From NCBI GenBank assembly GCA_964553135.1, contig CAZKJL010000001.1:496001-560000 (forward strand): a DNA stretch of 64,000 nucleotides. The letters run 5' to 3'. Both the position numbers and the translations under genes were made by a program. Below are positions 34,861 to 41,403 of this stretch, in pieces (position 1 is the first letter of the stretch; every line of letters starts with the position of its first letter). The notes under the pieces are model-generated. The model worked only from the letters and a program-made list of their open reading frames with translations, made no database searches and had not been told where the DNA came from. Source of the stretch: CAZKJL01 sp964553135. GTDB taxonomy: Bacteria; Patescibacteriota; Gracilibacteria; Peribacterales; Peribacteraceae.

Positions 34861-34880
34861 ATTCAACCAAATGGTTGAAT
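34861..34880 (+). promoter_or_regulatory. Palindromic operator over the ArsR-family start codon
   Basis: ATTCAACCA (34861-34869) and TGGTTGAAT (34872-34880) are perfect complements separated by AA. The ATG of the regulator gene (34871) lies at the centre. A 20-bp symmetric site at this position fits autoregulation by the dimeric ArsR/SmtB-type regulator it precedes. A TATCAT box lies 8 nt before the ATG. Confidence 0.65.
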
Positions 34881-35200
34881 CTGCACTCCGACTGAACTTC
34901 ATCTTCGGCTCGCTCTCGGACCCCACGCGCAGAGACATCCTGCAACGCGTGTCCAAAAAGCAAATGTCGGTGAGCGAAATCGCGGAGCCGTACAAGATGT
35001 CGCTCGCCGCCATTTCCAAGCATCTCAAGATTCTGGAGAACGCCAAGCTCATCATCAAACGTCGGTGGGGGAAGCAGCAGGTCGTGGAGCTGTCGCCGGT
35101 GGCGTTCAAGGATGCCTCGAAATACCTCAAGCACTACGAAAAACTCTGGAACGGCCGTTTGGATTCTCTTGAGCAGTATTTGTCCACGATGAAGTCCTGA
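34871..35200 (+). CDS. ArsR/SmtB-family transcriptional regulator
   Basis: Winged-helix dimeric regulator, 109 aa. LSDPTRRDILQRVSKKQMSV and SEIAEPYKMSLAAISKHLKI form the helix-turn-helix, followed by the wing RRWGKQQVVELSP. There are no cysteine metal-site motifs, so it is of the non-metal group usually paired with SRPBCC-domain genes. In other genomes this type is found with SRPBCC and DUF1428 genes; here a DUF1428 remnant follows immediately, and an SRPBCC gene lies 4 kb away. A palindromic operator covers its own start. Confidence 0.9.
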   Translation: MVESALRLNFIFGSLSDPTRRDILQRVSKKQMSVSEIAEPYKMSLAAISKHLKILENAKLIIKRRWGKQQVVELSPVAFKDASKYLKHYEKLWNGRLDSLEQYLSTMKS

Positions 35201-35222
35201 CACGACTCCTCCTTTCATTCGT

Positions 35223-35393
35223 CTTCTCATCATCTTCAAGTCGCGCGCTCATCGCGATCGCGTGAATGCCAAGGTCTTTAAGGATCCGTTCATGAATCCG
35301 ACCGATGCGAAAAAGAAAAAGGAGTTCGAAAACATGCCCGCGGACATGAAGCGCATGGCGTACGGCGGCTTCAAGGCGATCGTGGATCTTTAG
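35223..35393 (+). pseudogene. DUF1428 protein remnant (C-terminal half only)
   Basis: A frame open from 35193 and ending with TAG at 35393 encodes FKSRAHRDRVNAKVFKDPFM and, at the end, MPADMKRMAYGGFKAIVDL. These are the conserved C-terminal parts of the DUF1428 family. There is no usable start codon before the conserved region, and the N-terminal half (normally about 60 more residues) is missing; it is replaced by the end of the ArsR-type gene. It is therefore a truncated remnant. Its stop overlaps that of the next gene by 4 nt. A start at ATG 35295 would give only a 32-residue peptide. Confidence 0.7.
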
Positions 35394-37816
35394 GACTGCA
35401 GGATTTTCACGGTGCCTTTGGTCGCATTTACCTCGATCGTATCGCCGTCTTTGATGACGTGCGTCGCAACCTTGGTTCCTACAACGCACGGAATGCCGTA
35501 TTCACGCGCCAGAATGGCTGCATGGGACGTGATCCCGCCTTCGTCGGTGACGATGGCTGCGGCGATCCGCGCGAGGCCTACGACGGTCGGTTGGGTCATC
35601 GTCGTGACGATGATTTCGCCCTTCTTGAACCTCTTCATATCTTTAAGGAGCGTTTTCAAGTCCTCCACGCGAATGATGCGAGCCGTTCCTCTCGCGATTC
35701 CGGGATTCGCCACCGTTCCTGTGATCGCATTCTTCCCGGAGGCGACGGATTTCGATTGCGACGGATGAACGAAAGTCGCAAATCCTTCGTCGGCCTTCTC
35801 GTGCTCCAAAAATTCGACGACATTGTCGTTCAGAAAACATGCGTATGACTTTTTTCGTGCGCTGCGAATCGAAGCCGTAAGCTTTTTACCCCTCAAGCCG
35901 TCACGGATGTCGCTCATGCGATGAGTCATGAGCATTTCTTCCGTCTTGTGGCCCAATCGTCGTGCGATCTCATCGAAGAAATCGAGGAACAAGTACTCGC
36001 TGCCGGTCCACCACTTCTTGAGTTCCAATCTGTCGCTGCCGAGTGTTCCCAACAGAGTGGAAAGATGGGCGATATCGGGATCTTTCTTGGTCTTCGTCAG
36101 CCAAGCGGCATGTGCCTTACGATGCACGGCGAGGGCTTTATCGGAATCCCGGAGCATGTTCTTGCGTGTAGCGGCGGGAATCGACTGCAGATCGTCGAAT
36201 TTTCTTCGGAGGAAATCCGCAGCGAGCTTCCGGTCGTACGTGTTGAAGAAATACCACGGGAATTCTTCGATGAATCCGCGCAAATCTTTCTCGGTCACCT
36301 TCGGTTTGAGTGAAAGTCGGAGTGCCGCGAGTTCATCGAGCTTCATGGGGTCGTGTTCGGTGTCCGTGGAGAGCACCGTCAGCGCTTTTTCCGCTTCTTT
36401 GAAGCCGAGGAGAGACGTCAGTCGTTTTTTCAACGCATCTCCTGCCGCCGTGGTGTATTCCGGCTGCGTGATTTTGAAGAGTGCATACACGTATTCGAAG
36501 GCATCCACATATTCGTCGAAGAGTTCCATGATTTTTTTATTCGACGCGCGCTTGAGATCAATTTTTTGCACGCGGTCGTAGAGCTTTCGGAACGTAACAC
36601 GGATATTTTTCGAATCCTTCAGGTATTCCTTTAAGAACGTCGGCCGAAGCATCGTCTTTCCTGCCTCCGATGCCGCTTGGAGCTCTTCTGCCGCGTTATA
36701 CGTGTGTACCGATCCTCCTTTCACGTACATGAAGACATGACGGTTTTCGTTGGCCAAGACATTTCGGAAGCGCACATACGATGTGAGCCACATCTCCGCC
36801 GTCATCACCGAGTGGCGTTCACCCCAGGAAAATTCGTAGGTCAGTGCATTCGGATTTTTCCGAGGAAGATCAGAGGACAACGTCGTAATCGGCCTGCTCT
36901 GCGTGACAAACCACACTCCTTTCGCCTGCGCCCACTCCACATCGACGGGGAATCCGTAGTGTTTCTCGATTTTTACGATGAGTGCGGCGAGTTCGCGAGT
37001 CTCTTTGCCCGAAAGAGCGGGGGACGAGCCTTCTTTTTCATCGATATTTCGCCATTCATTGCCGCCGTTTTTCTTACGGAAGAGTCCTTTCTTCTGAACG
37101 TACGTTTGGCGTTCGATGATATGGAGATCGTTCTTCCGCACCACGTAACTGTCCGGCGTGATGGTGCCAGAAACGATGGCTTCACCGAGGCCCAGACCCG
37201 CTTCGATGATCATTTGGTTCCTGTCTTGCGTGACGGGGTGCACCGAGAACGCGATGCCCGACTTTTCACTCTCCACCATCTCTTGCACCACCACGGCGAC
37301 GGAGACTTTGTCCTTTTTCATGCCTTTTTGGAATCTGTAGAAGATCGCGCGCGGGGAAAACAGTGACGCCCAGCATTTGAGGACATTTTCGATGACATTC
37401 TTTTCTGTCGTATTCAAATACGTCTCGAGTTGCCCCGCCCATGCCGCAGTTTCTCCGTCTTCGGCGGTGGCGCTGGAGCGCACAGCCACGAATGTGGCGC
37501 CGAGATTCTTGAATGCATCGAGAATTTCCTTCTCCAGCTTTGCCGGCATCTCGGTTCGCAGAATGAGCGCATGAATTTTCTCCGATGCGTTCTCCACCGT
37601 GTGCATTTCTCGTTGATCGACGGTGTTGAGCACCGCTTCTATTTCCACGTCCAAGCCCGAGAGCGACAAAAATTCATCGAATACCGAAGCAACCACCACG
37701 AATCCGGGCGGCACGGGAATACCGGCGCTCATCAGCTCGCCGAGCGAGGCTCCTTTGCCTCCGGCAATCGCCGTATCGCCTTTACACAGTTCCGACAAGG
37801 TTTTGACGGAATTCAT
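35390..37816 (-). CDS. PEP-synthase/rifampin-phosphotransferase-like enzyme
   Basis: Residues 1-315 form the ATP-grasp domain of PEP synthase/PPDK (GGKGASLGELMSAGIPVPPGF, VAVRSSATAEDG, VEWAQAKGVWFVTQSRPI). Residues about 330-690 are a helical middle region I cannot assign. Residues about 700-808 form the swivelling phosphohistidine domain with TDEGGITSHAAILAREYG. The PEP/pyruvate TIM barrel of true PEP synthase is absent. ATP-grasp, middle, His-domain is the layout of rifampin phosphotransferase (usually about 865 aa), so this may phosphorylate a small molecule bound by the middle region. The substrate is unknown. A TAGACT box lies 6 nt before the ATG. Confidence 0.82.
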   Translation of the reverse strand: MNSVKTLSELCKGDTAIAGGKGASLGELMSAGIPVPPGFVVVASVFDEFLSLSGLDVEIEAVLNTVDQREMHTVENASEKIHALILRTEMPAKLEKEILDAFKNLGATFVAVRSSATAEDGETAAWAGQLETYLNTTEKNVIENVLKCWASLFSPRAIFYRFQKGMKKDKVSVAVVVQEMVESEKSGIAFSVHPVTQDRNQMIIEAGLGLGEAIVSGTITPDSYVVRKNDLHIIERQTYVQKKGLFRKKNGGNEWRNIDEKEGSSPALSGKETRELAALIVKIEKHYGFPVDVEWAQAKGVWFVTQSRPITTLSSDLPRKNPNALTYEFSWGERHSVMTAEMWLTSYVRFRNVLANENRHVFMYVKGGSVHTYNAAEELQAASEAGKTMLRPTFLKEYLKDSKNIRVTFRKLYDRVQKIDLKRASNKKIMELFDEYVDAFEYVYALFKITQPEYTTAAGDALKKRLTSLLGFKEAEKALTVLSTDTEHDPMKLDELAALRLSLKPKVTEKDLRGFIEEFPWYFFNTYDRKLAADFLRRKFDDLQSIPAATRKNMLRDSDKALAVHRKAHAAWLTKTKKDPDIAHLSTLLGTLGSDRLELKKWWTGSEYLFLDFFDEIARRLGHKTEEMLMTHRMSDIRDGLRGKKLTASIRSARKKSYACFLNDNVVEFLEHEKADEGFATFVHPSQSKSVASGKNAITGTVANPGIARGTARIIRVEDLKTLLKDMKRFKKGEIIVTTMTQPTVVGLARIAAAIVTDEGGITSHAAILAREYGIPCVVGTKVATHVIKDGDTIEVNATKGTVKILQS

Positions 37817-37822
37817 GCGAAC

Positions 37823-37828
37823 AGTCTA
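37823..37828 (-). promoter_or_regulatory. -10 box of the PPDK/RPH-like gene (leaderless type)
   Basis: On the minus strand TAGACT is followed by GTTCGC and the ATG at 37816, a 6-nt gap. Confidence 0.5.
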
Positions 37829-37865
37829 TCGAAGGAGCTCCGTGACCACTAGCAGCACTGTGTGC

Positions 37866-38531
37866 TCAGACCATGATGTCCTTCAGCAGCTCTATGATCT
37901 CCGTCCCGGAGGACAGGGGATGATGCACTTTGGGTGCAAGATCGTCGGTCATCGGGACCAAGTCCGGAATCATCACCACACGCATGCCCGCGGCGGAAGC
38001 CGAGAGCACACCGTTCCTGGAATCTTCGAACACGATGCATTCCTCGGGTTTCACGTTCAGTTTCTCCGCGGTTTTGAGGAAAATTTCGGGATGCGGTTTG
38101 CCGCTTACGATCTGATCTCCGCCGATGATCACCGAAAAATATTTCTGCAGATCGGCCGATGCCAAATGCGACAGAATTTTTTTGTAATCAGACGAACTCG
38201 CGAGTGCGCTCAGAATTCCTTTGGCCGCGATCCATGCCAAAGCGTCGTTTATACCTTCTTTCACGGGGATGCCGTCTTTCTCGTACACGGCGTGCACCAA
38301 GATGTTTTTCTCGGCGCGCAGTCCTTCGATGTCGAAATCGGCGCCGAAATTCTTGAGCAGAATCTCATTGCTCTCGCGAACGTTTCTCCCGATGCACTGC
38401 AAAATCACGTCGCGTGAATTTTTGTAGCCGTGTTTCTCGCAAATCTCCACCCATGCGTCGATGATGACGCGTTCGGTATCGAAGATCGTTCCGTCCATAT
38501 CCCAGATGATCGCTTTGGGCGGGGTGTTCAT
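37866..38531 (-). CDS. HAD-superfamily phosphatase/phosphomutase
   Basis: HAD hydrolase of the beta-phosphoglucomutase-like group (221 aa). Motif I is IIWDMDGTIFDTE, motif II ALASSSDYKK, motif III GKPHPEIFLK and motif IV VFEDSRNGVLSA. A four-helix cap lies between motifs I and II. The motif-I DxDGT form fits both phosphatases and sugar phosphomutases, and the substrate cannot be set from sequence. A leaderless-type -10 box precedes it. The next gene downstream encodes the RPH-like enzyme but lies on a separate promoter on the minus strand at 37823. Confidence 0.9.
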   Translation of the reverse strand: MNTPPKAIIWDMDGTIFDTERVIIDAWVEICEKHGYKNSRDVILQCIGRNVRESNEILLKNFGADFDIEGLRAEKNILVHAVYEKDGIPVKEGINDALAWIAAKGILSALASSSDYKKILSHLASADLQKYFSVIIGGDQIVSGKPHPEIFLKTAEKLNVKPEECIVFEDSRNGVLSASAAGMRVVMIPDLVPMTDDLAPKVHHPLSSGTEIIELLKDIMV

Positions 38532-38537
38532 ACATTC

Positions 38538-38543
38538 AAGATA
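38538..38543 (-). promoter_or_regulatory. -10 box of the HAD gene (leaderless type)
   Basis: On the minus strand TATCTT is followed by GAATGT and the ATG at 38531, a 6-nt gap. Confidence 0.45.
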
Positions 38544-38585
38544 TGCGAAGACATCGAAAATGCAATCGGACGGTCTTCTTTTTAG

Positions 38586-39086
38586 TTACTGCTGCAGCGC
38601 AGCGAGTCTCTGCTGCAAACCTTGTACGTCGGCGAGCAGTGCCGGGCGTCCAAATCCCTTGGAGAGAACTCTGGCGTTGTCGAGTGCGCGGAGTACGTGC
38701 GTTTCGATCGTCGCCACGTTCGGCGTTTCTGCGGAGAGCTCCGTTTCCGCTGCCGCAATGTGCATGCGGCATTCCGCTTCGATAAGGTCGCGGTGCAAGT
38801 TGTCGATGGCAGTCGGAACGTCCTCTCCGTTCATGTCATAGCCCGTGCAAACCGTGCTGACATCTGATCGATGTCTGGAAAGCTCGGACAGCTCGGTTGG
38901 GTTCTGGATGTACAGCAAGGCCTGCTCGACGATGTGTCGGTCCGTGACGTCAGGAATCGTATTCAGATCAAAAATTGCCTGAAGAGCAGCGGGAACGGAG
39001 TCGGTACCGGCTTGTGCCATCGGAGTTTCGGCAGTCACCTCAGATCGTTCCGGAGCTCCTTCGCTTGTGAGGTTGGGGTTGGGCAT
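38586..39086 (-). CDS. Hypothetical helical protein, 166 aa
   Basis: I do not recognise this protein. The first 30 residues are disordered (Pro/Ser/Glu/Thr-rich); the rest is helical and acidic, ending in a coiled-coil-like ALLADVQGLQQRLAALQQ. There are two cysteines (STVCTGYD, EAECRMHI), no signal peptide and no membrane segment. It has a perfect TATAAT placed 6 nt before the ATG in an AT-rich upstream region, so it is likely expressed on its own as a leaderless mRNA. Confidence 0.65.
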   Translation of the reverse strand: MPNPNLTSEGAPERSEVTAETPMAQAGTDSVPAALQAIFDLNTIPDVTDRHIVEQALLYIQNPTELSELSRHRSDVSTVCTGYDMNGEDVPTAIDNLHRDLIEAECRMHIAAAETELSAETPNVATIETHVLRALDNARVLSKGFGRPALLADVQGLQQRLAALQQ

Positions 39087-39092
39087 ATTGCT

Positions 39093-39098
39093 ATTATA
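39093..39098 (-). promoter_or_regulatory. Perfect TATAAT box, leaderless type
   Basis: On the minus strand TATAAT is followed by AGCAAT and the ATG at 39086. A weak TTGTAT lies 18 nt upstream of the box in an AT-rich tract. The 6-nt gap puts the expected transcription start at the start codon. Confidence 0.65.
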
Positions 39099-39148
39099 TC
39101 ATATTTATATAAAATTATACAATATCTCTAATAATCTCTAACAAAGGC

Positions 39149-39571
39149 CTAAAACCGGGCCTCCGCGTACTTCTTGAAGTTATCCAGGATGGACTGCCAG
39201 CCGCTGCGTTGCATCTCGACCGGGTTCTGCGTTTCCGCCACGAAGACTTCGGTGACTTTCGTTTTGTTGCCCTGCGCATCGAACGATACGGACACGGTGC
39301 GGCCGTCACCCATGGTGTACTCCAGCTTTTTGGCGGGAACGACCTTCGTGTACGTTCCGCCGAAGTCGAAGCCCATGCTTCCATCCTTTGCTTCCATGCG
39401 AGACGTGAACGTTCCCCCTTCGCGGAGGTCGCTCATCGCACGCGGCGTGTGCCAATCGGGCGAAGCGCTGTTCCACTGCATGATGTGCTTGGGTTCGGTC
39501 CACAGCGTCCACACATTGTCGGCGGGCGCATCGACCAGGGCTTCGACGGTGATGAGGGTTTTGTCGGGCAT
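39149..39571 (-). CDS. SRPBCC (AHSA1-like) domain protein
   Basis: START-like hydrophobic-pocket protein, 140 aa. The N-terminal VEALVDAPADNVWTLWTEP and MQWNSASPDWHTPRA match the AHSA1/activator-of-Hsp90-like branch; GGTYTKVVPAKKLEYTM and the C-terminal helix RSGWQSILDNFKKYAEARF complete the fold. In many genomes this type is encoded next to an ArsR-type regulator and a DUF1428 protein; here the regulator is 4 kb upstream with a broken DUF1428 gene, so the original unit seems rearranged. The ligand is unknown. Confidence 0.88.
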   Translation of the reverse strand: MPDKTLITVEALVDAPADNVWTLWTEPKHIMQWNSASPDWHTPRAMSDLREGGTFTSRMEAKDGSMGFDFGGTYTKVVPAKKLEYTMGDGRTVSVSFDAQGNKTKVTEVFVAETQNPVEMQRSGWQSILDNFKKYAEARF

Positions 39572-39610
39572 GGGGAAGAGGGAAGATATGCTCGATGATA
39601 CACCGTAGGA

Positions 39611-39961
39611 TTATTTGTTCTCCGCGATGTAGCCGATCAGCTTCCGGATTTTTCCTCCACGCATCTCAAAGACGTCGCAAAAGACGAGCGGGATTTTCTC
39701 ACCCGTCACTTTCTGCGTGAGGACGGTTCCTTCGGCGATGACCACATCGTTTTCTTCTGTCATGCGCGTGATGGCGATGACGGGTTTGCCGGAGAACGCG
39801 GGGTTTTCGATTTCTTTATCGAAGGCTGCCTTTCCCACGTGGCGGAAGAACCCCGGCATGAGCCACTCCACATCGTCAGTCAGGCAATCGAGGATCTGCG
39901 CATGGTCGAGTTTGTTGAACCCGTCGATGTACCGCTCGATCGTCTGCTTGTTCTTGCTCAT
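39611..39961 (-). CDS. NTF2-like/SnoaL-type protein
   Basis: Cone-shaped NTF2-like fold, 116 aa. YIDGFNKLDHAQILDCLTDD then VEWLMPGFFRHVGKAAFDKEI and the closing VFEMRGGKIRKLIGYI are typical of nuclear-transport-factor-2-like SnoaL proteins, which bind or isomerise small molecules. It precedes the SRPBCC gene on the same strand by 39 nt. A TACGAT box lies 6 nt before its ATG. The two small-ligand-binding folds side by side may act on related compounds, but no substrate is evident. Confidence 0.82.
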   Translation of the reverse strand: MSKNKQTIERYIDGFNKLDHAQILDCLTDDVEWLMPGFFRHVGKAAFDKEIENPAFSGKPVIAITRMTEENDVVIAEGTVLTQKVTGEKIPLVFCDVFEMRGGKIRKLIGYIAENK

Positions 39962-39967
39962 GGGTGG

Positions 39968-39973
39968 ATCGTA
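39968..39973 (-). promoter_or_regulatory. -10 box of the SnoaL-type gene (leaderless type)
   Basis: On the minus strand TACGAT is followed by CCACCC and the ATG at 39961, a 6-nt gap. Confidence 0.4.
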
Positions 39974-40004
39974 GCAGGAGCTTCTTCAATGAGTAGAAAA
40001 TAAA

Positions 40005-40622
40005 TTATTGCCATTCTTTAGGACGAAAAACGGTCATTCCGTCATCAAGCGTAAAGGTCTCAGGGAATTGAGAGTCTGCCAAATGGATATCCTGTATCTT
40101 TCTTCTATCGCCACATACCTGGGTCAACTCTTTCGCTTTCTGGTTAATTGGAATTACTACCCTGAATTCCTTGGTAGGCTTTATGTGTTTCACTGCCTTA
40201 ATCATTGGCACAAGATCACTATCGGCAGAAACAATGAGTGCCAAATCAAATTCATCGAGTATGGCCATTTTCATGACCTGAGAAATGATATTTGCGTCTG
40301 TTTGCTTTTCAATTGGTCTCATGAAAGTAGTTTTACAATTAGGGCAATCGATAGGGTCATAGCGTAAATGACCCCACACCGCCTTAATTTTTTCACTTCT
40401 TAAAGCATTTACGTACGTTAAATGACGCATTCTTTTGTCGTTATCGTTTGTTAATGCAGAGAAATAGTAAATTTCTGTAAGTACTTCTGTTTTTGAAAAG
40501 ATATATTTATTCAATAGCTTACGTAGATTTAACCATTTATATTTGTGTAAGATGTTTCCTTGCGACTTTTGCATCGAATAGTAAAGATTAAACCCATCTA
40601 CAAATGCTACAATTTTCTTCAT
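40005..40622 (-). CDS. NYN-domain (DUF88/LabA-like) nuclease
   Basis: PIN-like RNase fold of the NYN family, 205 aa. Acidic active-site motifs are visible: VAFVDGFNLYYSM (motif 1), KQTDANIISQVMKMA (motif 2) and LALIVSADSDLVPMIKAV (motif 3). A CPNC pair sits between motifs 1 and 2, as in a subgroup of this family. The gene is much richer in A/T than its neighbours, with A/T-ending codons, so it was probably acquired. It is divergent from an equally AT-rich membrane-protein gene. NYN nucleases act in RNA decay and are also found in defence loci. Confidence 0.85.
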   Translation of the reverse strand: MKKIVAFVDGFNLYYSMQKSQGNILHKYKWLNLRKLLNKYIFSKTEVLTEIYYFSALTNDNDKRMRHLTYVNALRSEKIKAVWGHLRYDPIDCPNCKTTFMRPIEKQTDANIISQVMKMAILDEFDLALIVSADSDLVPMIKAVKHIKPTKEFRVVIPINQKAKELTQVCGDRRKIQDIHLADSQFPETFTLDDGMTVFRPKEWQ

Positions 40623-40654
40623 CTTTATGAGAATAGTTTACTTTTTACAATACC

Positions 40655-40705
40655 TCAAATCCCACGACCCGAAGGCCGTGGGGGCTAGAGTCGAAACCCT
40701 AGGGT
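40655..40705. mobile_element. IS200/IS605-like end hairpin (remnant, tentative)
   Basis: Positions 40661-40682 form CCCACG-ACCCGAAGGC-CGTGGG, a GC-rich imperfect hairpin in an AT-rich setting, followed by GGGCTAGAGTCGAAACC and the palindrome CCCTAGGG. The form CTCAAATCCCACG...CGTGGGGGCT resembles the subterminal hairpins of IS200/IS605-family ends. No transposase or TnpB gene is present. It could instead be a terminator between the two divergent genes, but both are transcribed away from it. Confidence 0.35.
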
Positions 40706-40770
40706 AGTACCTATATTATAGCGAATGTTACCTATCGATTTCAATAGTTTTATCACTAAAAAAACGCATT

Positions 40771-41283
40771 ATGTCGATGAATCAAAGATTTACAAATGGT
40801 TTATCGGTCACAGCAATAATTATTTCAATAATAACTGCCTTTAGCCAATATTCCACTGCTAATCTTGCAAATCAGCTCAATAAAATTTTGGTTGATAATT
40901 CCAAGCGACAATTAGAATTTGAGCTCAAAAAATCCCAATTTGATATCATAAATACTCTCTATAAAGATTTTTATCAGTTTGATGATCATAATTCCTTAGT
41001 AATTAGAAAACTTAAGGGAGGGGACAGGGTTCAGGATGAATATTTTTTAGGGCTCTACTTGAATGGTTTTGAAGATTTATATGAACAATGCAAAACAGGC
41101 TTAATCACAAAAGAGCAAATTCGGGTAAATTTTCAGCATCTTCTAAATCCAATTTGTAAGAATTCTCAGGTCGATAGCTTTATTCAATTCCGTGGGAATG
41201 GCTTGAGGATTTTGTGTGCAAAGTTTTATCCCAACGCATCAGTCGGCAAAAAGGCAGATTTAAGCCAAGATGCCTGTCACTAA
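40771..41283 (+). CDS. AT-rich membrane-anchored hypothetical protein
   Basis: A 170-aa protein with an N-terminal membrane helix (GLSVTAIIISIITAFSQYS) followed by a coiled-coil-like stretch (ANLANQLNKILVDNSKRQLE) and a helical cytoplasmic domain. This layout resembles small membrane proteins seen near defence or phage genes, but I cannot name a family. Its base composition is unlike the surrounding genome and matches the divergent NYN gene. It ends 4 nt before the 3' end of tRNA-Gly, so the pair may have entered at that tRNA. Confidence 0.7.
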   Translation: MSMNQRFTNGLSVTAIIISIITAFSQYSTANLANQLNKILVDNSKRQLEFELKKSQFDIINTLYKDFYQFDDHNSLVIRKLKGGDRVQDEYFLGLYLNGFEDLYEQCKTGLITKEQIRVNFQHLLNPICKNSQVDSFIQFRGNGLRILCAKFYPNASVGKKADLSQDACH

Positions 41284-41287
41284 TTTT

Positions 41288-41362
41288 TGGAGCGGGTGGC
41301 GGGAATCGAACCCGCTTCATCAGGTTGGAAACCTGAGGTAATAGCCATTATACGACACCCGC
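41288..41362 (-). tRNA. tRNA-Gly (TCC)
   Basis: The minus strand folds as acceptor GCGGGTG/CACCCGC, anticodon stem TCAGG/CCTGA with loop TTTCCAA, and T arm GCGGG-TTCGATT-CCCGC. The anticodon is TCC (glycine). The 3' CCA is encoded (TGG at 41288-41290 on the plus strand). AT-rich foreign-looking DNA starts directly at its 3' end. Confidence 0.95.
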
Positions 41363-41403
41363 AGCGATGGAATCTTACATTCTCAATTCTGAATTCTCAA
41401 TGC

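Noticed and set aside
33250..34870. M-box or other Mg2+ riboswitch for mgtE
   Set aside because: Only 110 nt separate mgtE from the next gene, and no M-box helices or conserved core can be traced there.
35295..35393. Short intact gene starting at ATG 35295
   Set aside because: Similarity to DUF1428 extends upstream of this ATG in the same frame, so the piece is better read as a truncated remnant.
40005..41362. Integrated phage or plasmid with att repeats at tRNA-Gly
   Set aside because: No integrase is present and I could not find a second copy of the tRNA 3' end on the far side of the AT-rich island.
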